Assembly (NCBI GenBank): GCA_003415625.1
Contig: PYIU01000005.1
Coordinates: 1,679,001 to 1,743,000 of the forward strand
Source: Aquanectria penicillioides
Taxonomy: Eukaryota; Ascomycota; Sordariomycetes; Hypocreales; Nectriaceae
Length of the DNA: 64,000 nt
Reading direction: 5' to 3'
Part shown: positions 40,101-52,599 of the stretch, piece after piece
Position numbering within the stretch: position 1 is the stretch's first letter
How the letters are laid out: every line of letters starts with the position of its first letter
The notes under the pieces: model-generated
What the model saw: only the letters and a program-made list of their open reading frames with translations
Told to the model about the DNA's origin: nothing
Database searches by the model: none
Position numbers and translations under genes: made by a program

Positions 40101-42011
40101 CCAACGTATCCCACGAGCTTCGAACTCCACTCAACGGTGTTATCGGAAACTCGGAGTTACTCAGAGATAGCACTTTGAACCGGGAGCAGCTTGACATGGC
40201 AGACTCTATTCGCGTCTCTGCCGACCTACTATTGACAGTCATCAACGACATCTTGGACTTTTCAAAGATGGAGGCCGACAAGATGAAGCTCTACATCATT
40301 GCCTTCAACCCCGAAGACATGGTCCGTGAGGTTGTTCGAGCTGCTTCATATAGTAACCGTGAGAAGACCTCGAAGAAAAACGTCAAGATTGTCCAGGATA
40401 TAAAGCTACCTCCTATGCTTATCTACGGAGATCCCATCCGCCTACACCAGGTGCTTGGCAATCTAATTGGAAACAGTCTCAAGTTCACAGAGGATGGGTC
40501 CATCACCATCGGCGCCCGATTAGACAAGGAAACAAAGGAACATGCAACACTTACCTTTTGGGTCCGAGATACTGGTATCGGCATTCCACCGCAGCAATTG
40601 GCCAAGCTTTTTCAACCGTTCAGCCAGGCCGACGCCAGCACAGCAAGGAAGTACGGCGGAAGCGGCCTAGGCCTCAGCATCTGCAAGTCACTCATTCAGA
40701 TGATGATGAAGGGCAAGATTCGACTTGAAAGCGAGGAAAACGTAGGCACAACTGCTTGGTTCACTGTTACTTTTGAAAAAGCCAAGTCCGATGTGACTCC
40801 TGGAGATGCACAGTCAAAATCCTCTCCACCAATCGATCGATACTCGATGACCACGTCGCCCTTGGATCGTGTGGACTCGCCTAATCCATATCTAGACCTT
40901 TCTCATGTTCCCAAGGATGAAGTCCGAATATGCGTTGCTGAAGATAACCCGATTAATCAGAAGATTGCCATTCAATACGTCCAGCGCCTAGGATACTCTG
41001 GTGTTGTGGCATATGAAAATGGCCTCAAGGCCGTCGAAGGTCTTCGCCAAAAAGCAAAGGAAGGCAAGCCATATCACATTGTCCTCATGGACGTGCAAAT
41101 GCCTGTTCTAGATGGCTATGAGGCAACGAAACTTATCCGGAAAGATTCATTAGATGCGGTGCGAAAGATCTTGGTGATCGCAATGACTGCTTCTGCGATC
41201 CAGGGAGATCGAGAGAAGTGCCTTGCTGCTGGCATGAACGACTACTTGGCAAAACCCGTCCGATCCGACGTGCTGAGGAAGAAACTAGACGCGTATCTCA
41301 GCCCTGAAGTAAGCATTAGTATGAGAACCAAAAAGGTCTTCGACTAACATGTCATAGTCACCCGCAGCATTACCAGACACGGCCCATCATCACCCCTTTA
41401 TTCGCCCACAGCTGCCACCACCTACTAAAACTCAAACCAATGGGCCCAGCCACTCGGTCTCTCAGATGCATCCCGTGTCACCGCTCGTTCCCAAGCCTCG
41501 GGAGCAGTCCCGCCCTCCGGATCCTATGGCCGAGTCATCGGTGTTCAATCAACCCGTGGATCCAGCAGCGCTTCGATCAAAAGACAGCCCTATTTACGGA
41601 AACGATCACCAGGCGACACCGCCAATTCCAATTCGGGACAATCCATCATACAGCATGACCTCAAACGACGTTACATCAAGTCGTGCTTCAAGTGAGAATC
41701 GGTCAATGGACATAGGCTCTGTTGCCGACGGTTCATCAGGTGCGAAACGTCAGCCCAGGAAACTTACCAAGGCTCGGGGGAATAGCGAGTCCAACATAGA
41801 CAGGCCACCTGTTACTGCAGACAGGTCATCAACAGAAAGAACTAAGGGGTTACTGGTTAAGAAGGGGCCTCAAAGGCAGAGCTCCAGCAGCTTGGCCGAA
41901 GATGCTCAAAAACTGGAGAATACGCCATACGGGGCTAGCAAAGAGGACAATAAACGCAACAGCTTGAGTTCTCAGAGCTCTTCGTTCAAGGACAGGATCT
42001 TCCCCCACTAA
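34145..42011 (+). CDS. Group X hybrid histidine kinase with pseudokinase and AAA domains (two frame breaks)
   Basis: Cytosolic sensor of the Chk1/Mak2/Mak3 type, acting in oxidative-stress and cell-cycle phosphorelays in other fungi. Exons are 34145-34275, 34362-36682, 36735-41308 and 41358-42011; introns are 86, 52 and 49 nt; about 2559 residues. In order: a Ser/Thr protein-kinase-like domain (about 60-370), an AAA-type ATPase with P-loop GPGGVGKS near residue 592, a long alpha-helical region, a GAF domain (about 1715-1880), a short coiled coil, HisKA with its His near 1943 (NVSHELRTPLNG), HATPase (DTGIGIP, GSGLGLSI), and a receiver with AEDNPINQK and phosphoacceptor Asp near 2269 (LMDVQMP). 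A 217-residue Ser/Pro-rich tail follows. The kinase-like part reads HGEIRGD and SFGSG instead of HRD and DFG, so it is probably inactive. The frame breaks at GGGG 37176-37179 (one G short) and AAAA 37988-37991 (one A too many). Confidence 0.93.
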
Positions 42012-42782
42012 CTCAAGGAGAAGAACTCGGAAGAATGTCTGAGGCCTTCTTTCTACCAAGTCATCAGATTTCATTTCATCACTTACGCGATCCACGATCA
42101 ATGACATATGGCTTAGCAACATTACATGAATCCCTGGGTCGGCATCGAGAGCATCATTGCGAGGATCGATGGAAGGAGAACGAGGGCGGAGGCCAAGTTT
42201 AAAGGAGGGTGCTAGCGGGTTATTGATTTACTGTGTTTCTTTCATGCATTGTGCTTCCCTCTGTTGCGGGAAGGAAGCGTTAAGAAGGGCGAGAAATAGA
42301 TGGGTTGGTACAATATTTCCCGGCCCATGTGGTGCGCTTAGTTGTTTTGTTCGGCCATTGAAGCATGCTCCCGGGGCTTTCAGCAAGCAAACTTGCACAG
42401 ATAGCCTTTAACTGTTTGAGAGATACTCGGGTTAAGAAAGAAGGAAACTATTGTGGGTGAGAGGAACAGCCCTCTCGTGGGCAACTACGCACAAGATACC
42501 TTTTGTTACTACCAACGGCTTGGTATAGAAAGCGATTACCTGCTCATGTAGCAGATTAGGGAATAGGAAGCATCCTCTTCTTTTATACTAGCCTCCCATT
42601 TTCCACCTCTTTTCGGTTTTGGTGGTACCATGGTCCATTTGAGTTCGCACCATGGGAAGAATTAACCTTAAAAAAAGACCAATGCTCTTGGCCATACGAA
42701 TGTGTGGAATGAGGTGTTGACTCTCCGCTCATGATATTAAAAAAGAAATATACAAATAAAATATTTTTGGAAAATTGAAAAC

Positions 42783-42801
42783 AAAAAAAAAAAAAAAAAA
42801 A
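42783..42801. repeat. Poly(A) run
   Basis: About 19 consecutive A, following AT-rich sequence about 770 bp after the histidine kinase stop. Confidence 0.85.
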
Positions 42802-43737
42802 GTCGGCTGTAAAAGCAGTAAATGAACAGAAAGGGTCACCCCTGTGGCCCGGCAGCTGGATTCCACAGGACGTGCTAACGCACTGTACACGTACAGGCAA
42901 GGCAAGTCAACACGCGGATGGCTGGCTGATGACTATCGAAAACCAGGCCTCGCTTGCCGCATACATATATGGTAGCAGGTGCTAGAGGCAAGCGGATCCG
43001 GCCGAGTGGAGCGCAGCACAGGCGCGGCCGTCCTCAACAGCTCGGCTGTGCGTCCGTATCTTGATACACTGGCTGGGGTACCGGGGGGATGGGCCGGAGG
43101 ATTTGATTGACAAGAAAAGGAGCCAGGCTAGAGCAAGAAGCGTGAAACACCACATGGACATGGGAGGAGGGGATGGCGCTAGCGGCCGTTTGACGTACCC
43201 GGATTCGTCAGGCCGCGCGCGCCAGCTACGTACTTTTGCGGCCGCGTCCGAGATTTAGATGAAGGGGAAGGATTAGATGTGGCAGATTGGGGAGGTAAGC
43301 AGACTGGGGGGGGCGGAAAGCGAGAGACGGGAGAAGGTTGAAGCAAAGCTCGGCGAGGAGGGAAGCAAGGCAGAACACTGAAGACTGAACAACAACCGGT
43401 GAGCACGTAGCTGGATGCTAGATCCCTGGCTCGACTGGGGAGGGGGGGCTTGGACTTGGGCTTGGTGGAATCCATCTTGAATGTGCATGGCTTGAGAAGG
43501 CTTGAGAAAGCCGCGTCTTGGTCAACTGCCATGTGGAGAACGGGCCGGCCATCTTCAGCTGAAGAAAGTTCCAACCAACAGTAACAAGGGCTCTCAGCCA
43601 GCCAGGTCAGCCCGTCGTAGAGCGGATGAGCAAAAGGGGAAAGATTGCGAAAGCCGAGGAGAGATGGGGACGGAGGGAAGGTAAACACCAGCCTAGACCA
43701 GGAACCTGGAACCAACAACTCGCTCGTTCACCGAGAA

Positions 43738-43780
43738 CGCCGCCGCCGCCGACGACGATGATGATGATGACGACGACGAG
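43738..43780. repeat. GCC/GAC/GAT triplet tract
   Basis: Consecutive CGC, GAC and GAT triplets followed by G-rich sequence. Similar tracts recur at 46452-46509, 60092-60145 and 60921-60948. Confidence 0.8.
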
Positions 43781-45227
43781 GGGGAAGAGAGGGGGGGGGG
43801 AAGAAGAAGTGTGAGAGAGCGAAAAAAGAAAAGAAAAAATTGCTTTCTCCGTTCCAAGCCGGGAAAGTCGCCAAGTCAGACGGACAAGTCGGGCGCCGGG
43901 CTCATCCGGATGCCTTATAGTGTTGCAATGGCTCATGAACGGGAGCCCTCTGCAAAAAAGAGTTTCTCTTTGCCAATTCGGGGAGCCTGGGAAAAAGTCC
44001 GTGGGCAATCCGTGGGTCCCCTGTCAACCTTGCGCATCCCGTGAGTACGTGAAGCGAGTTGAGGGTTACCAAGTGCGGTAATCGACAACACGGGCTAGAT
44101 CCTGAAAAGGCATTGCCGGAAATTACCAGGATATATTCCTATGAGTAATTGACCACGATGCGGCGTCATCATCGGAGTAAGTCCATAGGACTTTGTTCGC
44201 CTCATTGCTTTTTTTTTCCATTGGGTTTTTTTGCTGAATACCACCCATCCATGGTGGTGCATCAGGCCAGTCTCTTCCCGTGTTAGGAGGGATGGGAGGG
44301 TTGTCAAGCGGAACCAAGGATTCCAACTTGGAAGAGCAGCTCGTGTATCCTCCGATGGCTAGCTCCTTAGCACGTTCCACGGGTCGAGGGGGACAAGGAT
44401 GATTGTGACAGCTTGACTCAAGAGACAGCCCAAACCCCAATTTTATCAGCATCACAATGCACCAACATTGCATCTGTTCGCGTCTCGTGCAAGCACCCGC
44501 CACCATTGACGCCATAGTTGTTGTTTTGCTCCAAGAAGCTGTAACAGATGGCCGAGCTACCCCTCGTATGGATGGCCGCGGACCCTAGTGGCGAGAGGTC
44601 CATCCTCAACGGCTGTTGCAGCCTCCAATGTCGATCACTACGCGATGGGGGGGCCTTAAATCTCGGAGCTCGTGGGTTCTCGGATGATGAGCAGATGAGC
44701 TGGGGAATGCTAGCAGGGGTAGTGCTGATCTTGATCGACCAACGACGATGCGATTTGAGACTTACCTTTGTCTCGTAAACGATTGAGGGGGCCCTCCCAG
44801 TGTTGGTCATCAAGCTAACACGAGCCCTAATGCATTGGTTCTTGCTGCATTCCCCTGGGCCGAGCACCACTTGACCGGGATACCGTCTCTACAAGCGTGG
44901 CTCCTCCATGATAGTTGTTTGTTCCGCCACTGATCCAGGGTAGGGAGCTGTAAAGCAATGCATGATAAAATCTCATCTGCAACGTTAGGGAACACCTATC
45001 ATCCTAATGCTGGCCCTTTCAAACGAAGTGGAAAACACACCATCGTGGAGGCCTATTCTTACGGAAAACCTCGTATCCCAGATGGTACATTGACCACGGG
45101 ACGCCATAAAATGCCACCAATTAATTACGCTTTGCTTTGCGTGTTTCTCTCCGTCCAATTCAAACGAAACATGGCACTAGCTTGGGACTCAGGGCACCAC
45201 AGGAGAGAAGCAGCACAATTAAAGGTT

Positions 45228-45262
45228 AAAAAAAAAAGATTAAAAAAAAAAAGGGGGGGGGG
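45228..45262. repeat. A-run/G-run compound
   Basis: Two A-runs of about ten separated by GATT and followed by about ten G. It is intergenic. Confidence 0.8.
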
Positions 45263-46451
45263 CTGCCAGATAGCATTGAAGAAGCTAAACCTCATCGCCG
45301 CAATGGTACTGAGCACCAAGTAAACCCAGCTTTTGTGTCTGGAGTTACCTGTTATCTAGGTACTTTAATTAGTTCAAGAACTGAGTTTACTATCGCGAGG
45401 AGGGCTCGGCCAGCTTGCTCAAGCACACATAGCCTCTTTAGTCTTGGCGGCCATGTTGCTGGAGTTGGGACACTGTGGCGTATGCCTCGCTTTCGGTTGG
45501 AGGGTTGGAGGAGGGCGGAATTGTGCTCGTCAACACGGAGCACCAGCCGTCATGGTGGGTATAACAAGAGGCACTTGGAGGTGAAGTTGAGTCTAGACCC
45601 GCACCAAGATCGGAAAAGTTAGATACAGAATCGACAAGGGTACCGCCGGTTTGGGCCGGCCACGAGGGCTCGTTGTGAAGGCTAGCTGCCGATCTATCGC
45701 CTTGGATGGCCACCAACTAAGGCCGAGCGGCGGACTGGGCGTCGAGGCTTTGTGAAATCGTACGTCTTTGGAGGTCTGTGGCTTGCCAGCCAAATGACCA
45801 TTTGGTTTCTTTGGCGAGGCCTCAACAGTCCGGGTCAATCGCCCTGGGCTGGTGCCAAGACATTGGAAACATCCGAGATGGGCGATCGATCAAGGATACA
45901 GTGGAAATGAACCTGGGGCATAAAAATACGCAAACTCGCAATAGGAAGACGATAGTGGGCAAGAATTTCTTGTATCAGTAGCAGGATGCCCAAGCTCACC
46001 GCCACATGGGTCGAAGCCGATGGTCGGTGTGGGCGTCCGAGGCAAAGTCAGATTGCCAGTCACCAGTCTTGTAAGTAGCACGATGCTGCACAGCATAACT
46101 TAGCAGACCTGTCCCTGTCGCAAATATTCAAGAGGATAGGACGGAAGTTAAATGGGGGCGTGTGGCAAGAGATGCATGGCCACGCCAGCCACACAGCCGA
46201 GGCTCGCCGTTGAGTTGAATTGCTTGAGTGGACTTTTTTTTTTTTGTCATGGATCCCGTTGGCTTCGAGCCACAAGCCTAAATCAAGTGTGTCCCAAACG
46301 GTTGGAGACATTCAAAGAGATGGTGTGGGTGTTCCTGAAGCGAGACGTTGCACGGTCTCTGGATGGAAACAGAGTTTGATGGTAAGGTCGGCAGAAGCTA
46401 TTTGGGACTGGGGACTAGACTGTACCAAAAGGGCCGCGTGACGGACGCCCT

Positions 46452-46509
46452 ATGATGATGACGGCGACGACGACGAGACGACGAGGGGGACGACGACGAC
46501 GATGATGCT
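46452..46509. repeat. GAC/GAT triplet tract
   Basis: Imperfect GAC and GAT triplets over nearly 60 bp with a short G-rich interruption; the triplets start at a slightly different phase after it. Confidence 0.8.
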
Positions 46510-47544
46510 GTTCTTGATGATACTAATAATCATACCGCCCATGAGAGGTATCTGAAGCAGGGGACATCGCGGTGATATGACGGCAGGATGGGGACGCCAA
46601 AGTGCTCAGAGACTCGGGGATGGACTCAAACTGCATTGCATCGCATGGGGCCCGGTTATCCGTGGTATCGAAGCTGGTGGAGATGATGGAGATTTTGGCA
46701 CTCCCATCCCGGGAGGCACAGCGGGTTGAGGAGCGGAACAATCGGTGTCAAGCTCGGCGTCGGAGCCATTGGAGCTGCTGGGAGCCATTGAATGGGGGGC
46801 CGGTGCAGCTGATGTTACAGTCTGCAGAGTGGAGAGTGGGCGGGCGATGATGAATGATGAATGAGGCTGGTGTGACGAACAAGTTCCCCGATTAATCAAT
46901 GGGTGCTGACATCGACTGGGGCATAGCGGGGTGGGACTATGTCCTGCAGGCAGGCGTAGCGAAAGCAGAGCATCTCGTGTGTGTCAGCACCCAGCAGCCG
47001 CTGGGCATCGAATTGGCGGGAGGAGAAGCTAGCTGGAAGCCAACGAGTGGAAACCAAAACAGCTGGGGTCCTGGTCCTGGCTTTGGTTGCGGGAGGTCCG
47101 AACATAGCATAGTAGTAGAAAGTTAGACAAGAACTCGTTTCTTTTTCTAGGTCTGTCTGGGTCACGCAGTCTGAGAGCAGAGCACACGCTGCAGTGCTGC
47201 GGGACTGAGGAGGAAGGCGAGCAAGGAGAGCAGCCGTCATCCATGTCGTGTCCATGGGTTCATCCCATCATTCACAGCTTGAGATTTCGGACCTTGAGCT
47301 TGGGGAGGGGAGAAAGAAAAAAACGAGCCAGGGCCTCGCAGCGATAATCCATGGAGACAGAGACGACAAGACCAAAGAAGAAAGAAGGAGGGGGTGGGAT
47401 CGTGTTTCAGATGTCCCAATTTCGACATGGGGGTTTTTTTTTTTTTGGATTCAGTGGTTCAGCCTGGGGCTTGCCAAGTGCCTTGCCAGGTTGTGGCCAG
47501 TAATTAGGTAGGCACGGATACAACGACGGTGTGCCTATTGTTAA

Positions 47545-47800
47545 GGTACCTACTAGGTAGGTAAGTAGGTACTACCAGCCTTGCCTCTTCCCTCTATGGA
47601 AGTTAGCTGCCTGCGGCTGCTGGACCTCTTTATTTTTTTTCTTATTTTTTTTTGTGGGTGTGCGTATCGTGTGAATTCCGCGCCGCGCCAGATTAGCAGG
47701 CGGCGCCTCCTAGGTTAGTTAGGTACCTCCCATACTGCGATAATGCTTATTGTTTGTTCAGGACTTCCATATAGGTAGGTAGGTACTCAAGTACCATCTA
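47545..47800. repeat. Cluster of TAGGTA/TACCTA motifs
   Basis: Three close groups (47545-47577, 47708-47727 and 47771-47800) of the motif TAGGTA and its complement TACCTA, partly palindromic around GGTACC. The same motif recurs at 59319-59391 and at 5066-5085. Confidence 0.7.
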
Positions 47801-49543
47801 GCCTGTCCAAAGCAGGGACCTAACACCACCCGGCATGTACATGTAATGTAAACACGACTGAAGTTGTAGCCGGCAAGTGGCAGGTGCATCTTACTAACAT
47901 CCCCTGATTGGCCGGCTGACCAGTTTTGACTCTTGTGGACTGTGGCTGACCAGGTTGAGAATGGCAGGCTCAGCTCCCTGGTTGGCCAGAACCGGCTCCC
48001 GCGGGACACACCCGTACTCAATGTTGCCACTCCCTCCTCGCCTCTACATACCACCCACCTACTTACCTACACATTGTGTACCACGTTCTGTCGGACAAAG
48101 CCTGGAAGTGTTTCTTGTGTTTGACCGGCATCCTACATTTCAATCATGATCGAGTCTATTCACGGTCCAGTGAATCGGGTTGAACCTCTTGGATTTCCTC
48201 TTTTCCACTTATTGCATCACCATCTTCCATTCAAAGTTGGAGGGACAGCGAGCCGGGTCTAGACAACCAAGTGCTTCCAGCCCTCTGATCTACCTCGACA
48301 CATTACAAGCCATGTCGGCATGCGGCATGTTCGTTGGTGTAATGTCAGCTCCTCTGTCAGTTCAGTGGCAACAAAAAGTATGCGGTGAATCAAATATGGG
48401 ATCGTGCCCGGGCCATGGTTGGCCAGCAAGTGCTTATCCAGCCCGCAGAACAAGCATGTGTACCCGCAACGGCCTCTTGTCAAGCAGGACAGGGAATCCT
48501 GGGTTGAGGTTATTGCATGTGTCCTGCTTGTATGTATGTAACTGGGGACTTTCTGAGACTGAGACCAAAACTGAGACCCAAGACCGCCAACTACGTATTT
48601 CCGCATCTGTATTCTGCTTGCGGCCAAGGCAACGAGGGAGTGATGTGAGATGCTGGACCTTTGGCGTCGGCCACATATTGAGCTCCACGGGAGGCTGAAA
48701 ATAGAGAAGCCGTCTCACCTCGTGCTGGTTACCGAGTTGGTAGGTTGAGTGGTTCGGGTCGAGTCCGACCCCACCGCGTTACCCTACCTGAGGCAATTCA
48801 TGTCGACAGGGAGGTCGTCTGCTGCCAGACCTTCTAGCCTAAACCAACGAGGCAAACAAACGGCTAGTCGGCAGAAACGCCTTGATGCACAAGGTCAGAT
48901 GAGCCCAAACCGTGTTGCCCTGTGCCATTGCTTTCCTTGTTGTTAGTCAAGCCCCGCGACGAGAGAGAAGCCACAGCAAACTGGGAGGCAACAGTAGTCA
49001 CACAACCGGCACTATTTTGACTTGGTACATTGGAGAACCTCGTCGCTTCATCCCCCCTAGCTTTGATTTGGACCAAGTTCACGTGCCATATTGACTCCCT
49101 TCTCCAAAAAGATGCCGGTAGGGCTGCGTCCCGTTGCTGGTGTTGGGTTAGAGTCATGCCGCATTTTATCCATGACACCTAATAAGGCATCCCCTGGGTG
49201 TTTCCTGGACGGTTGCTTTACGGAACTAACACCCGGACGATAGTATCCATCTGGATCTCGGATGCAAATTGACCGGCTTACGACGCGGGTGGGCTCTAGT
49301 ACGATCTCATCAATTATTGAGGCTTGGGGCGTTGGCAATTATAAACACAGAGAGCGGACTGGCATGCCCGGCCAAGCCAGCTTCGTGGTGGCTACATTGA
49401 TGATCCTCCAGAAAGGTCAAGGTGATTGACTCGGGTGAGCGGTGTTGCCTTTTGCTGTCTCAAACGCCGACAGATTTCGGGGTCCGGGCTCATGGGCCGT
49501 GCCGTAGCTACGTATAAGATCTGAACATGTTTATGACTGGACG

Positions 49544-49598
49544 GGTGTGTGCGTGCGTGCGTATGTGCGTATGTGCGTATGTGTGTGTGAGTGTGTGA
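49544..49598. repeat. Degenerate (GTGC/GTAT)n tract
   Basis: Alternating purine-pyrimidine repeat built from GTGC, GTAT and GT units. Confidence 0.8.
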
Positions 49599-51470
49599 AG
49601 CGTGAGTGCGCTTCGTTTTTGCTGAGGGCGCCTAAAGCTGTGCGGATTGCCTCATGAACAAGGATGGGGGCGGGACATGGCGCGGCCACAATGTTCGACA
49701 AAGTCAAGATAAGACGAAGGCTGGGTTGTATCTTGTCGTGTCGACTTCCCGTCTTGTGCGACAATCTGCGGGCTCATCAGCTGGGTTAGGTACCGTGCCG
49801 CGGTAAGAATACGTCCCGTGAAGGGCGTTGCATCTCTGAAGTTTACCTAACCAGGCAATGAGTCGCGCCAATTGAATCGGGGCAGGGCTAAGACATATCT
49901 CCCACCCGCTTGGTTTTCTCCGGGAAGATCGTGCCCATCCGCGCCTGTGTCTGTCTGCGTCTGTGGCCTTTCTTGTCTTTGATCGAGGCTCATGGAGGGC
50001 CCAATTAGTGGCCATTTTTAGCGTCCTTTCCCCGGGGCGTGACTCTGCCTGATTCCACCATGGTCCACAATCCTTGCAGATGGTCAAACACGGCCGTGAG
50101 CCAATGCTACTGTGTGCGCCTCTCAGAGAAACTGGGAACAAAAGAGCCTCGATAGGGCATGACAAGGATCCAGTAGAGGGACAACGGTAGCTTGCCGAAT
50201 CAAGCCACAGTCGCTCCACCATGACTCTGGTAGTCAAGACTACCTTGGCGCCTCCCGGCAGCTCCAACGGCGCGAGAGGCACGGGAGCCATTTCGGCGGT
50301 AGTGAGGTAGTTGCAGAAAGGTGTGGTGGGGTGCTAGGGTGGGGTGTTGGCAGCCTGGCTCATCCTGCCCAATGATGGCGATGACGACGACTCTGATGAG
50401 AAGGACCAGGGAAGCAGATTGGGAGGGTGGAGGCTTGGGGATCGAGGCCGGGTGAAGCGAAAGAGGAACTGTTACAGCAACGACAAGGCTCAGTGGTGAT
50501 TCAATAGTCAGTTGGAACAGATCAGGGTTTAGAGGCTGGACCTGGTAGTTGCGAGTGCCAGAAAATGAGCGGACAAGCGATTGAACAATAAACGGATCAG
50601 CTAGGAAGCCATCTCGTTCTAATGACTAGGCCAATTGGTGAAAGAGGTTTCGGTCATCTCCTTGGCCTTGCCCACCTGTTTCCGTTAGATGGACGGGTGG
50701 CTGTTGTCGTGGAGCCCGGTGGCCAGGGCGACATGGGGCGCCATGATCCATCTCTCGCGAGGACAGGCGCGTGGCGTGGGCTGGGGCCCTGTTCGACGAT
50801 CAAGCCGGCCATGGCCCGCTTGTCGCTGTCGTCTGGGTGCCCAGGGGAGAACCTGGTCTGCGTCGCTTCAGCCGCCAAAGCTTACATCCGTTTGGTGTTA
50901 GCGTGGGAGGGGAAAGGCTTCTCGGGATGCATTTTTGGTCAAGCCGGGCGCTGGTGCGCCGGAAGTCCAATGCTAAAGCCTAGTCGAGGATCGTTTGGCG
51001 AGACGATCTGCGGCGCTGGATTATGGATGATGACGATGAATGATGCTGCTGATGGGCTTGGGCGAGACATGATCCGGGGCTTATCCATGTGATCCGGGAC
51101 TATACTTTTTATTTCAATGAGTTTGAGCTTTGACGCTCGTGGTTGGTGGATTGAAAAGTGCAAGGTAATGAAGGAAGGCGGCGTCCTGAAGCAGCAGCGG
51201 CAGCGGTCGCAGACGAATGGGCATGTTCGCCAGAACCAGAGGTGTCGCAAAAGTGCTGCATCTCGACAAGAAAGTGAGATGGGAAGCGACGAATGAGGAC
51301 CCGCACAGATGAGATGAGAGAGGCTGGTGTTGGTGATGGAGATGTGTGGAGGCAAGCCCGGTTCAAAGCAAGGAAGGCAAGGCCGGGCCATCCAAGGCAA
51401 GTGCAAGGCAAGGTCACAGACAGACAGAATAGAGAAAGAAAGAAGGAAGGAAAGAAGGAGCCTGGCCAAA

Positions 51471-51520
51471 GGAGCCAAGCAGCCAAGCAGCAGCCAAGCA
51501 GCAGCCAAGCAGCCCAGCCA
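51471..51520. repeat. AGCC/AGCAGCCA tandem tract
   Basis: Imperfect tandem copies of AGCCA and AGCAGCCA, preceded by an AAGG/AAAG purine tract at 51430-51460. Confidence 0.8.
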
Positions 51521-52599
51521 CACATGATCACATCCTCACCCATCCATTATCCATGTGCTTGGTTACTTTCTGGCCTTGTCGACCACTCTTACACGATTTC
51601 GTCCACACCAATACCAATGCACCAGTGCGCAGAATGCAGAACCGAGAAAACACAACGGCAGTCTGGCCACGAGCAACGGACACATACCATACACTCTCGT
51701 CTGCTTACTCGCACCCCCTCCTCTACCCTCCACAAAGAGCTTAACGCGCCATCGAGGCGGGCTCTAACAACACGTTTTGGGTGGTTCTTGAGATCCACGC
51801 CCACTTCCCGCGCGGCGATTTACCACATCCCTGGCCACAAGGCCGGCCCTTGCCATGCATGGACCATTGACTAAAAGGCCAAGGTCCATTGACCAAGGAT
51901 CGTTTTTGCTTTATTCCTCAAACCAAACCCATCATCCACACATGTATGTACCCGCTCTAGTCCCAGTCCAGTGTTTAATCCCGCCAGTCCCAAATCCTCA
52001 CTGACCCCGGGCCTCTTAGTGGTTCTGCAAACCTTGTACTCTGAGAGGATCGACTGACTAGCTGGGTTTTGCTGGATTCGAGAAGAGAAAAAGAAAAATT
52101 CAATCAACCATGGTTGGGATGCATACGAGCGAGGAGGGGGATGCGGATAAGCGCTCAATTTATGCTGATACTCCATGCTCCATCGTCATCACCTCCTCAG
52201 CCACCTAGCCACTGGAGCGCAATCCCTCCTTCATGGGTCGTATTGAGATGACAGCAAACGGGGGATGAATGTTTGCCAACCTTTGGCCTCGGCGACCCTC
52301 CATGTCGAACTGAGGACGACGCCATTGACGACTGTTTTGATCGATCATGATCTGCCGGTCAGAGGCACCTCTTGCCGATGAACACAGTCTAGGAAGACTG
52401 ACTGGGCACGCGAGCCACTCATAGGCTTCCACCTTGCCTTGCTGGGTACTAATAAATGCCCCATCTCGGGCTCGCTCGTTTCTTGCAGCTGCTTTCCAGC
52501 TCGATCTGAAAAGCCACAGAGGAGACATCCAATTGATGCTTCGGACCGCATTTGGGGTCGCTGCGTCGATAGAGCACAGTAGAGACGCAGAAAGCTCAA

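Noticed and set aside
42783..42801. Retroposon poly(A) tail
   Set aside because: No flanking coding relic or target-site duplication; likely a simple A-run in AT-rich DNA.
46606..46899. Possible first exon of a minus-strand gene (MAPSSSNGSDAELD...)
   Set aside because: No downstream coding segment of any quality can be joined in the following 4 kb.
49704..50291. Minus-strand frame of 195 codons
   Set aside because: It starts plausibly (MAPVPLAPLELPGG) but the rest has Arg/Ser/Cys/Trp-rich random composition, with no family sequence and no splice-linked continuation.
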